Shown here: piece by piece, positions 37,182-45,370 of the stretch
Layout: every line of letters begins with the position of its first letter
How positions within the stretch are numbered: the stretch's first letter is position 1
NCBI RefSeq assembly: GCF_018130465.1
Contig: NZ_JAFCKJ010000003.1
Coordinates: 806,001 to 870,000, forward strand
DNA length: 64,000 bases
Direction: 5' to 3'
Source: Bradyrhizobium canariense
Lineage (GTDB): Bacteria > Pseudomonadota > Alphaproteobacteria > Rhizobiales > Xanthobacteraceae
Notes under the pieces: model-generated
Databases searched by the model: none
What the model was told of the DNA's origin: nothing
The model's input: only the letters and a program-made list of their open reading frames with translations
Position numbers and translations under genes: made by a program

Positions 37182-38903
37182 TCACGCGAATGGTGAGCCC
37201 CGGGTCTTCGCCAAACCCGATCCTGTGGTTATCGCAAAGTCCGACTTTGCGGCGCCGAGCGCTGTCGCGAGTTCGTCGATATGGTAGGGTTTCGACAGGA
37301 TCCGAATGCCGGCCACTTCGGCATCGTGAACCGCAGCTTCGGCGTATCCGCTCGTCAGCAGGACCGGGATGTCGCTTCGCCGTCTCTTGATCTCTCGCGC
37401 GAGCTCGACACCGTTCATGCCGCCGGGCATCATGATATCGGAAAACACCAGATCGACAGAGCGGCCGTCCGCCAAGGCACCGAGAGCCGCCGCAGCACTG
37501 GCCGCGCGCGTGACCTCGTAACCGAGCTGTTCGAGCATCTCGCCGACCAGCGCGGCGACCTCGTCGTCGTCTTCGACGAGGAGGATCCGGCCATGACTGG
37601 CCTTCTTAGGCCGAGCCCTGTTCAGGTCGATGAGATGGCGTTCACCGGAAGGGATATTCCTGGATCGCGGCAAATAGAGCTCGATGCTGGTGCCCTCGTC
37701 GACGACCGATTTTATTCGAACCATCCCGCGTGACTGCGTCGCAAATCCGTGGACCTGAGCAAGCCCCAGGCCCGAGCCTTTCCCGACATCCTTGGTCGTG
37801 AAGAACGGTTCGAAGACCCGCGCCAGGATCTCGGGGCTCATTCCAACGCCTCTATCGACCACGGACAGACGAACGTAATCGCCCGCGATCTCATGCTCGT
37901 TCAGGCCGGCCAGGTTCTCGCCACGGACAACGATCGTGCCACCGTTCGGCATCGCATCGCGGGCGTTGACCGCCAGGTTGAGAATGACCAGTTCGAGCTC
38001 TCCCGGATCGACCTCCACCGGCCAAAGACCATCCGGAAAATCGAACTCGACGTGAACGTCGCCTCTCAGGCTCCGATCGAGCAATTCGCGCATGCCGCCG
38101 ATCTGCGACGGGATGTCGACGGCCTCGGGCCGGAGCTTCTGCCGCCGTGAAAAAGCCAGAAGCTGCCTGGTCAGGCCGGCACCACGCTGCGCCGCCTGAA
38201 CCATTCCTTCCAACAGACGACGCCGCCGATCAGGATCTGTCTGCCGGTCGAGCATGTCCAAGCCACCGGAGATCACCATCAGCAGGTTATTGAAGTCGTG
38301 AGCTACGCCGCCGGTCAACTGTCCGATGGCTTCGATCTTCTGGGCCTGACGAAGGGTCTCCTCGACGCGAGCGCGCTCTTCCATTTCGGCCCGCAGATGC
38401 TTGTTGGACTCCTCGAGCGCACGGGTGCGCTCGACCACGAGCTTCTCGAGCTCCTGGGCCGCCCGCTCGCGCGCCTGCAGCAAGGTCCGAATTTCATATT
38501 GCCGCCGGCGGGCCCGCATTGCGGATTGAACCGCGCTCGTCAGCGTGATCGGCTGAACCGGGCGTTCAAGCAGCGAAACGTTGCGGAGTGTCTCGACGAT
38601 ACTGCGGCGCCAGGCAACGACCGCCGGCTGCTCCCGATGGCTGGTGAGAATGACAAACGGCAGGTCAGACCAGGGCGGCTGCCTCTCGATCCAATGTGCC
38701 AGCGGCTGGGTATCCTTCCCGAACAACCCCTCCTCGGCGAGGAGGACCGCGCCCACGCCCGCCGACATCTCGCTGACCAGTTCAGGGAGACCTCGACAAT
38801 TGATTGCTGCGAGATTCGAATTGCGGAAAAGCTCGACCGATGCCGGTCCATCGCGGCCGATCGGAGCAAACACAAGGACGCAATGATCGCGGGCGGCGCT
38901 CAT
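37182..38903 (-). CDS. Hybrid histidine kinase with N-terminal pseudo-receiver and C-terminal receiver
   Basis: A 573-residue soluble kinase without membrane helices. Residues 1-130 look like a response-regulator receiver that has lost its phospho-acceptor: [10 protein letters not shown] has Ala56 where Asp is expected, and LERP has Arg114 in place of the conserved Lys. A coiled coil (140-190) leads to the HisKA box [12 protein letters not shown] with His202. The ATPase domain shows [20 protein letters not shown] and [12 protein letters not shown] true receiver begins near 440 with VEDDDE, Asp489 (FSDIMMP) and SKPY. It overlaps the upstream KaiC-like gene by four bases, so the two work together. 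The signal is unknown. Confidence 0.92.
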   Translation of the reverse strand: MSAARDHCVLVFAPIGRDGPASVELFRNSNLAAINCRGLPELVSEMSAGVGAVLLAEEGLFGKDTQPLAHWIERQPPWSDLPFVILTSHREQPAVVAWRRSIVETLRNVSLLERPVQPITLTSAVQSAMRARRRQYEIRTLLQARERAAQELEKLVVERTRALEESNKHLRAEMEERARVEETLRQAQKIEAIGQLTGGVAHDFNNLLMVISGGLDMLDRQTDPDRRRRLLEGMVQAAQRGAGLTRQLLAFSRRQKLRPEAVDIPSQIGGMRELLDRSLRGDVHVEFDFPDGLWPVEVDPGELELVILNLAVNARDAMPNGGTIVVRGENLAGLNEHEIAGDYVRLSVVDRGVGMSPEILARVFEPFFTTKDVGKGSGLGLAQVHGFATQSRGMVRIKSVVDEGTSIELYLPRSRNIPSGERHLIDLNRARPKKASHGRILLVEDDDEVAALVGEMLEQLGYEVTRAASAAAALGALADGRSVDLVFSDIMMPGGMNGVELAREIKRRRSDIPVLLTSGYAEAAVHDAEVAGIRILSKPYHIDELATALGAAKSDFAITTGSGLAKTRGSPFA

Positions 38904-40444
38904 TCCGCCGGCCCTTCCGGCATCTCCGTGCCCGTATAACGTGGGTTTCCGGAGAAGATGCCGCTGAACTCGCTCAGCGGAGGACCTAGCGTGATGCCGG
39001 CACGGCAAAGACGAAACTCGCGGATGGAATTTTCATGATTGCCACTGCGCTTCTTCACGACCGAGATGGCACGCCGCACCGTTCCGCCGACCTCAAAATA
39101 GCGCAGCATGAGCACGGCATCGCTCAAATAGCTGATATCGAGAGCCGTCTCCATCGGACCGACCAGCCCGTGTTGGGCGAGGATCAGCACGGTCAGCACG
39201 CCTTTTTGCGCGAGATAGCTCAGGAGCTCATGCATCTGGAGGATGAGAAATCGCTCATCCGGCATCGCGTTGAGGTAGCCGTTCAGACTGTCGATGATAA
39301 CAATTCGGGCGTTATCCTTTTCGACGCTCTTGCGTACATTGGCGGCGAATTCCCCGGGGGACAGCTCGGCGGGATCGATCTGTTGAAATCGGATGAGTCC
39401 CGATTGCAGGTAGCGTTCAAGGGGCAGCCCAAGCGTTCGAGCCCGGGCCTCCACCGTACCGCGGCCTTCATCGAAGGCAAAGAACACCGCATGCTCACCG
39501 CGGCCTGCCGCCGCGATCGCATAGGTCAGCGCGAGAGACGACTTGCCGACACCTGCGGCGCCCAAAAGCAGCGCACTGGTCCCGCGCTCGAGCCCTCCTC
39601 CCAGGAGGAGGTCGAGCTCCGCATTGCCGCTGGGCGTCAACTCACCGACAAACGAGGCGTGATGCTCTGCCGCCACCAGACGGGGGAATATCCGCACCCC
39701 TCCCGCTTCGATCGTGAAATCGTGGAAGCCGCCGCGAAATCGAATGCCGCGCATCTTGATCACGCGAAGCCGCCGGCGCTCTGCTCCATAATCGATGGCG
39801 AGCTGTTCGAGCATCACGACGCCATGCGCGATCGAATGCAGTTGCAGGTCGTCCTGGGACGACGAGAGGTCGTCGAGGAGAATGACCGTGCAATTGCGGT
39901 TGGTGAAAAAGTGCTTCAGGGCCAGAACCTGACGCCGGTACCGCAGCGGATTCTGCGCAAGGAGGCGCAGCTCGGACAGGCTGTCCAGCACCACGCGCGC
40001 GGGGTTGATCCGTTCGACTTCCTTGAATATCAGGCCGGTGGTTTCGCTCAGCTCCATTTCGGCGGGATGGAAGACGGTGAGCTCCCGGTCCGGATCGAGC
40101 GTCGTCTCCGGCGGAACCAGTTCGAAGATGTCGACGCCTTGCAGCGACCAGCCGTGGCGCTGCGCAACCAGCGTCAGCTCTCGCTTGGTTTCCGACAAGG
40201 AGACATAGAGCACGCGTTCACCGCAGCGGGCACCCTCAAGAAGGAATTGAAGCGCCATGGTGGTCTTGCCCGAGCCGGGCCGACCCTCGTAGAGATACAT
40301 GCGATTGGGATCGAGCCCGCCAAAGAGGATGTCGTCCAGACCGTCGCTCCCGGTCGAAATCCTGGGCAAATCTTGGGGGTGGCTGGCTTGGGGGTCGCTG
40401 GCTTGGGAGTCGCTGGCTTGCGCTCCGCTCGATGAATTGATCAT
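38900..40444 (-). CDS. KaiC-like double RecA ATPase
   Basis: A 514-residue protein with two KaiC/RecA ATPase domains. Domain 1 has Walker A GRPGSGKTT (54-62) and glutamates Glu85/Glu89 in SLSETKRE. Domain 2 has Walker A GAAGVGKSS (295-303), Asp325-Glu326 and IVIIDSLNGY. The C-terminal block SYLSDAVLMLRYFEV followed by RRAISVVKKRSGNHENSIREF matches KaiC domain CII. At the KaiC autophosphorylation pair Ser431/Thr432 it has Ser438 and Tyr439. No kaiA or kaiB is nearby. The gene precedes and overlaps the hybrid kinase gene. The N terminus (residues 8-23) holds a threefold five-residue repeat. A stress-linked signalling role is inferred from the EcfG-type promoter. Confidence 0.9.
   Translation of the reverse strand: MINSSSGAQASDSQASDPQASHPQDLPRISTGSDGLDDILFGGLDPNRMYLYEGRPGSGKTTMALQFLLEGARCGERVLYVSLSETKRELTLVAQRHGWSLQGVDIFELVPPETTLDPDRELTVFHPAEMELSETTGLIFKEVERINPARVVLDSLSELRLLAQNPLRYRRQVLALKHFFTNRNCTVILLDDLSSSQDDLQLHSIAHGVVMLEQLAIDYGAERRRLRVIKMRGIRFRGGFHDFTIEAGGVRIFPRLVAAEHHASFVGELTPSGNAELDLLLGGGLERGTSALLLGAAGVGKSSLALTYAIAAAGRGEHAVFFAFDEGRGTVEARARTLGLPLERYLQSGLIRFQQIDPAELSPGEFAANVRKSVEKDNARIVIIDSLNGYLNAMPDERFLILQMHELLSYLAQKGVLTVLILAQHGLVGPMETALDISYLSDAVLMLRYFEVGGTVRRAISVVKKRSGNHENSIREFRLCRAGITLGPPLSEFSGIFSGNPRYTGTEMPEGPAE
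40373..40417. repeat. 15-base tandem repeat, three copies, in the KaiC-like gene
   Basis: Units TTGGGGGTGGCTGGC, TTGGGGGTCGCTGGC and TTGGGAGTCGCTGGC are contiguous and in frame. They encode QASDS, QASDP and QASHP near the N terminus (read on the minus strand), before the first ATPase domain. Repeat number may vary between strains. Confidence 0.8.
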
Positions 40445-40724
40445 TGAACCCCCCGTCAAGTTCCATCGCTGAACACCGTGCGCCCCCGGCCCGAGAGACG
40501 GGCCGCGCAGGTCAGCGGCCCGGTTCCAACCGGAAGGCAAGATCTGGCAAAGAACGCCGAGGCGGGGTTCCAAGTTCCGTCTCAAGGCGCATGCCCGCCA
40601 GACCGTCCCCTGCGGAACAGTTCTGCACCTTCATGTCAGCTTGTACGGCCTAATCATCGGCTTCCCGGAGGATCGGAGGGTCCATGCCGGCAAGCCAGTT
40701 CGGCCCCCGAAAAGCCGCACCAGC
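40445..40724. other. Intergenic region upstream of the KaiC-like gene
   Basis: 280 bases without a gene. It contains the EcfG-type promoter described separately and a GCCCG-AGAGA-CGGGC hairpin near 40489-40503, which would lie in the transcript leader. The GMC oxidoreductase stop codon is at the far end. Confidence 0.5.
40553..40578 (-). promoter_or_regulatory. Candidate EcfG (general stress sigma) promoter for the KaiC-like/kinase operon
   Basis: On the minus strand GGAAC (40578-40574) is followed after exactly 17 bases by CGTT (40556-40553). This matches the alphaproteobacterial EcfG consensus GGAAC-N16/17-CGTT. Transcription would begin near 40546, leaving a leader of about 100 bases. Confidence 0.6.
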
Positions 40725-42422
40725 TCACTGCATCATCGCGGCCGCGATCTTCTCCGCCGACATCAGGACCGGAAAATTGGTGTTGGCGCAGGGCACCACC
40801 GGGAAGATCGAGGCGTCGACGACGCGCAGGCCCTGCACGCCCTTGACCCGCCCCTCTGGATCGACCACCGCCATCGGATCGTCGGCCCGGCCCATGCGGC
40901 ACGAGCAGGAGGCGTGCCACACGCCGATGGTCGCCTTGCGCACGAAGGCTTCCAGCGCCTCGTCGTCGTTGATGACGTCGTCGAAGGTGAAGCCCTCGAC
41001 CACGAAATTGTCGATCATGTAGTGGCGCAGCGCTGCCGGCCCGTCCATCAGGGCCGCGGCAATCTTGGTGAGAATCCTGTTCCTGGTGTTGACCACGCCG
41101 ATCTTGCGCACGCGGTCGGTATAGGAGGCCGGGAACGGCTTGTCCGTCACGGCCCTGACGACGTCGCTCATCTGCACGGCCGCCATCTTGCGGAAACCGC
41201 TCATCAGGCGATCGAGGTCGCGCCGGTCGGACAACAGGTTGAACTCGACGATCGGCTCGGCTGCCGGGTCGCGCGAGGCTAGCTTGACCTGTCCGGTCTC
41301 GGAATAGGTCTTGTTGACGAATGTCAGCAGCGATCCGATCTGCTCGCCGACGGCGTGCCAGGCTGATTTGCTGAGCAGGACGACGAACATGTCGCCCTTC
41401 GGTACGCCTTCGAGCCCGGACGAGTAACGCAGGCCAAGCTGCATGTGGCGCCTGGTGTGCTCGTTCATGCGCGCGCCGCGGCGGACAAAGGACGACAGCG
41501 AGACCGAGGGATGATCCATCAGGCGCTGGCCGACGCCTTGCAGCCCCATCAGCACGGGAATGCCCATATCCTTGAGGTGACCGACCGGGCCGATGCCGGC
41601 GCGCAACAGATGCGCCGGCGAATGGATGGCGCCGCTGGAGAGAATGATCTCGCGGGCGCGGAATTCCTGCTCCCGCCCCTCGACCACGGCCTTCACCCCG
41701 ACGCACCGCGTGCCTTCGAACAGCAACTCCCTGACTTGCGTGTTGGTGGAGATCGTGAGGTTGGCGCGCTTGCGCGTGTCGCGATCGAGATAGCCCATGG
41801 CAGCCGAGACGCGTTGCTCGGCCTGGTTCGAATGCGTCACCGGGAAAAACCCGTCGACGAACTCGCCGTTCTGGTCGGCTACGAACTGATGTCCGGCCTG
41901 CTGGAAGGCTTGCGCGAACGCCTGCGAATGCCGCGTCCAATGCTCCCTGGGGATTCGGCGGACCGGGATCCGGCCGTCCCTGCCGTGGTACGGACCGTCG
42001 AAATCGAGGTCGCGCTCGACCTTCTTGAAGAAGGGCAGCACATCGTTCCAGCTCCACCCCACAGCGCCGCGCGATTCCCATTCGTCGTAATCGGTCGGCG
42101 CGCCGCGGTTGGCCATCTGGCCGTTGATCGAGGAGCCGCCGCCAAGCACGCGTGCCTGCTCGTATTTGCGTAAGGGCGGACGTCCTTCGTTCGGATTGTT
42201 GTGGCTGACGATCTGGGTCGTGACCTTGAGCTCGGTCCAGTGGAAGCGCGGATCGAAATAGGCCGTACCCGGATAGCTGTCCCTGATCTCGGCCGGCTCG
42301 TCTCCGGGCGGTGTGTCCTGTCCGGCCTCGCAGAGCAGGACCTTGTTGGCGCTCTTTGCGGAGAGCCGGTGGGCCAGCACGGACCCCGCCGAGCCGCCGC
42401 CCACGATAATGAAGTCATACAC
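40725..42422 (-). CDS. GMC-family FAD oxidoreductase (choline dehydrogenase-like)
   Basis: A 565-residue flavoprotein that oxidises an alcohol. The dinucleotide fold starts VGGGSAGSVLAHRL (7-20); the GMC signature 1 region has RVLGGGSSINGQMANRG and signature 2 is SSGAIHSPAHLLRAGIGP. The active-site histidine is in VWHASCSCRMG. The second catalytic position (usually His or Asn) is Asn in ANTNFPVLM. Substrate unknown; there is no betaine-aldehyde dehydrogenase or choline importer nearby, so choline is not implied. It lies downstream of the small membrane protein and carboxylase genes on the same strand, 143 bases away. Confidence 0.9.
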   Translation of the reverse strand: MYDFIIVGGGSAGSVLAHRLSAKSANKVLLCEAGQDTPPGDEPAEIRDSYPGTAYFDPRFHWTELKVTTQIVSHNNPNEGRPPLRKYEQARVLGGGSSINGQMANRGAPTDYDEWESRGAVGWSWNDVLPFFKKVERDLDFDGPYHGRDGRIPVRRIPREHWTRHSQAFAQAFQQAGHQFVADQNGEFVDGFFPVTHSNQAEQRVSAAMGYLDRDTRKRANLTISTNTQVRELLFEGTRCVGVKAVVEGREQEFRAREIILSSGAIHSPAHLLRAGIGPVGHLKDMGIPVLMGLQGVGQRLMDHPSVSLSSFVRRGARMNEHTRRHMQLGLRYSSGLEGVPKGDMFVVLLSKSAWHAVGEQIGSLLTFVNKTYSETGQVKLASRDPAAEPIVEFNLLSDRRDLDRLMSGFRKMAAVQMSDVVRAVTDKPFPASYTDRVRKIGVVNTRNRILTKIAAALMDGPAALRHYMIDNFVVEGFTFDDVINDDEALEAFVRKATIGVWHASCSCRMGRADDPMAVVDPEGRVKGVQGLRVVDASIFPVVPCANTNFPVLMSAEKIAAAMMQ

Positions 42423-42565
42423 GATTGGCGCTTCCTCTTGTTCTTGTCCGGAGAGGGTAGCGCGTTATTGTATTGAGGTCACGCCATCGCTGCCGCGGCA
42501 AAGCGCGAGCGCACAGGCCGGCGGCCGTCGGATCGGCAGGTGACGAGCTACCGGACCAGAAGGCT

Positions 42566-42685
42566 CTACCGCTTCCTTGTGGAGCCCGCGCGCAACCGCT
42601 CGGCAAACCAGACTACAAAAATTGCCGCGAACGACAGACAGAAGAATATGGCTGTCCAAAGCATCGCGTTTGCCGCGTTTGACAT
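42566..42685 (-). CDS. 39-residue single-helix membrane protein
   Basis: A short frame encoding MSNAANAMLWTAIFFCLS, a continuing hydrophobic stretch FAAIFVVWFAE and the basic end RLRAGSTRKR. That is one membrane helix with a positive C terminus, so by the positive-inside rule the tail faces the cytoplasm. A strong purine-rich site GAGGGAGAG stands eight bases before the ATG at 42685. It lies between the carboxylase and GMC genes on the same strand. Function unknown; a small partner or regulator of a membrane enzyme is possible. Confidence 0.6.
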   Translation of the reverse strand: MSNAANAMLWTAIFFCLSFAAIFVVWFAERLRAGSTRKR

Positions 42686-42757
42686 GACGTCTCTCCCTCG
42701 TTCCGAACGAGACGCTTGCAGACAATTGGACGCGTGGCGTTGCGATAGATCAATTTT

Positions 42758-42775
42758 GCCCAACTGCAATTGGGC
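42758..42775 (-). terminator. Hairpin after the carboxylase beta gene
   Basis: GCCCAA (42758-42763) and TTGGGC (42770-42775) with a partly pairing CTGCAA centre, 37 bases past the carboxylase stop on the minus strand. AAAATTG rather than a T-run follows, so termination is uncertain. Confidence 0.4.
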
Positions 42776-42812
42776 GGAGGTCGGCATCAGCAGCTCGCAG
42801 TGACGGCTGAAC

Positions 42813-44372
42813 CTACGGCCTGATCGAAAAATTCCCCGGCGGTCCCGGCTTTCGCAATGGCTCCGCAAGCCGCGCGAACTCGCACAGCAGCGACCGCGTC
42901 TTCCTGGGATCGATGATCTCCTCGACCCAGAACTTTTCGGCGGAGCGGAACGGCGAGCGCAGCTTGTTGAGGCGCTCCTCGATCTCCTTGAGCTTCGCGG
43001 CCTTGTCTTCGGCAGCATCGACGTCGGCGCGGTAGGCGGCTTCGATGCCGCCTTCGAGCGGGAGAGAGCCCCAATAGGCCGACGGCCAGGCGTAGCGGAT
43101 CGAGAAGCGGTCGGCGGGTTGATGCACGACGCCAGCGACGCCGAAGGCATTGCGCAGGATCACCGTGCACCAGGGCACCGTGGTCTGGTTGACGGCGGCC
43201 ATGGCGCGGACGCCTTGACGGATGGTGCCCGCCTTCTCCGCATCGAGGCCGATCATGAAGCCGGGGCAGTCCATGAGATAGACGATCGGCAAATGGAAGG
43301 TCTCGGCGAAGTCGACCCAGCGCACCACCTTCTGGCAGGCATCCGCCGTCCAGGAGCCGCCATAGTGAAAGCTGTCGCTGGCGAGCACCATCACCGCCCT
43401 GCCCTCGAGCCGTGCGAGGCCGACGATGACCGGCTTGCCGAAATTCTTGGCAACCTCGAAGAACGAGCCCTTGTCTACGACCTGTTCGACGATCGGCCGC
43501 ATCTTGTAGACCTGCTTGCGGTTGCGTGGCACCGCGCTCATCAGCGCCTCTTCGGTGCGCTCCGGATTGTCGGTGCAGGGCAAGGTCGGCGGCAGCTCAT
43601 AGACCGACGACGGCAGATAGGACAGGAATCGCCGCGCGCAGGCAAACGCCTCCTCCTCGGTGTCGACGGCATGATCGACCGCGCCGGCGCGGGTCTGGAT
43701 GTCGGCGCCGCCGAGCTCTTCCTTCGAGAGGTCCTGCCCCAGCGCCTTCACCACCGGCGGGCCTGCGACGAACATCGCGGACTTCCTGGTCATGATGGAA
43801 TAGTGGCTGGCGGCAAGACGCGCGGCACCGAGGCCTGCGACCGAGCCGAGACCGAGCGCGACCACGGGCACGCGCGACAAATTCTCCGTGGTGAAGCGAT
43901 ACCAGCGTGTGCCGCCGATGCCGCCCGGCAAGTTAGCCGCGCCCTTGGTCTCGATGGTCTTGACCGAGCCACCGCCGCCGGAGCCTTCGATGATGCGGAC
44001 GATGGGCAGGCGGAAATCATGCGCCATCTCCTCCGCCATCAGCGGTTTTGCGGAAATGGACGCGTCCGCCGAGCCGCCGCGTACGGTGAAATCGTCGCCG
44101 ACCACGACGACGGTGCGGCCGTCGACGCGCGCGCGGCCGAACACGCAGTTCGCCGGCGTCAATTTCTGCAGCTCGCCGCTGGAATCGTACTCGCCGATGC
44201 CGGAGACGGCACCGATCTCGTGGAAGCTGCCTTTGTCGGTCAGTCTGTCGATACGTTCCCGAACAGTCAGTCGGCCCTGGTCATGCTGACGCTTGACCTT
44301 GTCAACGCCGCCCATCTCCCGCGCGAAGGCTTCGCGCCGGGCGAGCTCGTCGAGTTCCGGCTTCCAGTTCAT
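42813..44372 (-). CDS. Acyl-CoA carboxylase carboxyltransferase (beta) subunit
   Basis: A 519-residue carboxyltransferase of the propionyl-/methylcrotonyl-CoA carboxylase family, which moves carboxyl from biotin to an acyl-CoA. It has the two crotonase-like halves: N-terminal VRERIDRLTDKGSFHEIG and GGSADASISAKPL, C-terminal GKPVIVGLARLEGR, DCPGFMIG and RNAFGVAG. The GGSVKTIETKG segment sits in the CoA-binding part. The partner biotin carboxylase subunit is not in the window; only a stand-alone biotin carrier lies nearby. The GGAGGGAGTGA ribosome-binding site and start codon lie inside the end of the IclR gene, so the two are coupled. Acyl substrate unknown. Confidence 0.9.
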   Translation of the reverse strand: MNWKPELDELARREAFAREMGGVDKVKRQHDQGRLTVRERIDRLTDKGSFHEIGAVSGIGEYDSSGELQKLTPANCVFGRARVDGRTVVVVGDDFTVRGGSADASISAKPLMAEEMAHDFRLPIVRIIEGSGGGGSVKTIETKGAANLPGGIGGTRWYRFTTENLSRVPVVALGLGSVAGLGAARLAASHYSIMTRKSAMFVAGPPVVKALGQDLSKEELGGADIQTRAGAVDHAVDTEEEAFACARRFLSYLPSSVYELPPTLPCTDNPERTEEALMSAVPRNRKQVYKMRPIVEQVVDKGSFFEVAKNFGKPVIVGLARLEGRAVMVLASDSFHYGGSWTADACQKVVRWVDFAETFHLPIVYLMDCPGFMIGLDAEKAGTIRQGVRAMAAVNQTTVPWCTVILRNAFGVAGVVHQPADRFSIRYAWPSAYWGSLPLEGGIEAAYRADVDAAEDKAAKLKEIEERLNKLRSPFRSAEKFWVEEIIDPRKTRSLLCEFARLAEPLRKPGPPGNFSIRP

Positions 44373-45276
44373 TCACTCCCTCCGAGTTGATCGGCTTGTT
44401 ATTGTTGTGCACGGCCATTGCGACCGGTTTGCGCGAGATGCGGTTGTTGAAGACGTCGCCTTCCGCGCCCTCGAGCAGGCTGCCGAGCGATCGGCCGAGC
44501 CCGACCATCAGCGGCGCGACTTCCGTCCGCAGACGCTGCTCGTCGTACATGGAGGACAACAGGCCGATCGTGATCACCACAAAGGTCTGGTACTGCGGCG
44601 ACCAGATCGGCACCGCGAGCCCGTTGATGTGCGGGCTCCACAGGCCGCAGGCCACGACATAGCCGTGATCGCGCAGCGACTGCCGGTTGGCCTCGATGCG
44701 GGGCCGCAGGATCTTCGCAGCCTCGGGAGCTTCCCGCTCCATGTCAGCGATGAAGGCATCGCTGATCTCGGGCGCCAATGCCGCGGTGTAGGCCGCGCCC
44801 GCGGCGGTCGAAGCCATCGAGATGCGGCTGCCGGTGCCCTCGTGCAGGCCGAGCGCCGAGGCCGAGCGCGCGAACTGGAGATAGACCAGATGGAAGCGAT
44901 CGGGGACCACGAAGCCCACCGTGCCGGGCAGCTGCTCGGCGACTTCCTGGAGCCGCTGGCGGATCATGCTGCGCAGCTGCGCGCCCTTCATCATCGAGGC
45001 GCTCATCGCCACCGCGCTCGGGCCGATGCGATATTTCTGATCGCGCGGCAGGTAAACCAGTTGCCCCATCCGCGTCAGCGTGTGCGTGAGCCGCGACACC
45101 GTCGAGCGCGGCAGGCCGCAGCGATTTGAAATCTCGAGATTGCCGAGCCTGGCCTCGTGGCCCTCGAAGCATCGCAACACGTCGAACGCGCGCGACACCA
45201 CCTGGATGACATCACCCTCGCCGGCATCGCCAGCGAGCGCACCTTGTCTACTCAACCGCTCTGAACGTCGTCCCAT
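44302..45276 (-). CDS. IclR-family transcriptional regulator with a C-terminal tail overlapping the next gene
   Basis: A 324-residue regulator. The winged helix-turn-helix is at about 25-90 (EISNRCGLPRSTVSRLTHTL) and the effector domain at about 100-275, ending RSLGSLLEGAEGD. A further 49 residues rich in Asn, Arg and Ala follow, and the last 23 codons are read through the start of the carboxylase gene in another frame. IclR proteins are normally about 250-275 residues, so the tail is unusual. The TTCCGC/GCGGAA palindrome just upstream is a probable site for autoregulation and for the divergent biotin-carrier/TRAP operon. Confidence 0.87.
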   Translation of the reverse strand: MGRRSERLSRQGALAGDAGEGDVIQVVSRAFDVLRCFEGHEARLGNLEISNRCGLPRSTVSRLTHTLTRMGQLVYLPRDQKYRIGPSAVAMSASMMKGAQLRSMIRQRLQEVAEQLPGTVGFVVPDRFHLVYLQFARSASALGLHEGTGSRISMASTAAGAAYTAALAPEISDAFIADMEREAPEAAKILRPRIEANRQSLRDHGYVVACGLWSPHINGLAVPIWSPQYQTFVVITIGLLSSMYDEQRLRTEVAPLMVGLGRSLGSLLEGAEGDVFNNRISRKPVAMAVHNNNKPINSEGVNELEAGTRRARPARSLRAGDGRR

Positions 45277-45291
45277 GATCCCTACCGCTTG

Positions 45292-45306
45292 TTCCGCTCT
45301 GCGGAA
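45292..45306. promoter_or_regulatory. Candidate IclR operator (TTCCGC-TCT-GCGGAA)
   Basis: A perfect palindrome with 6-base arms (45292-45297, 45301-45306), 16 bases from the IclR start and 65 from the biotin-carrier start. TTCCGC/GCGGAA dyads are typical of IclR-family sites. A further half-site ATTCCAC follows at 45311. Confidence 0.65.
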
Positions 45307-45370
45307 TTAAATTCCACTTGCAGATGACGCTACCTCAGGCATTTTGCGACGACAACAAAAAGGCGATGGC

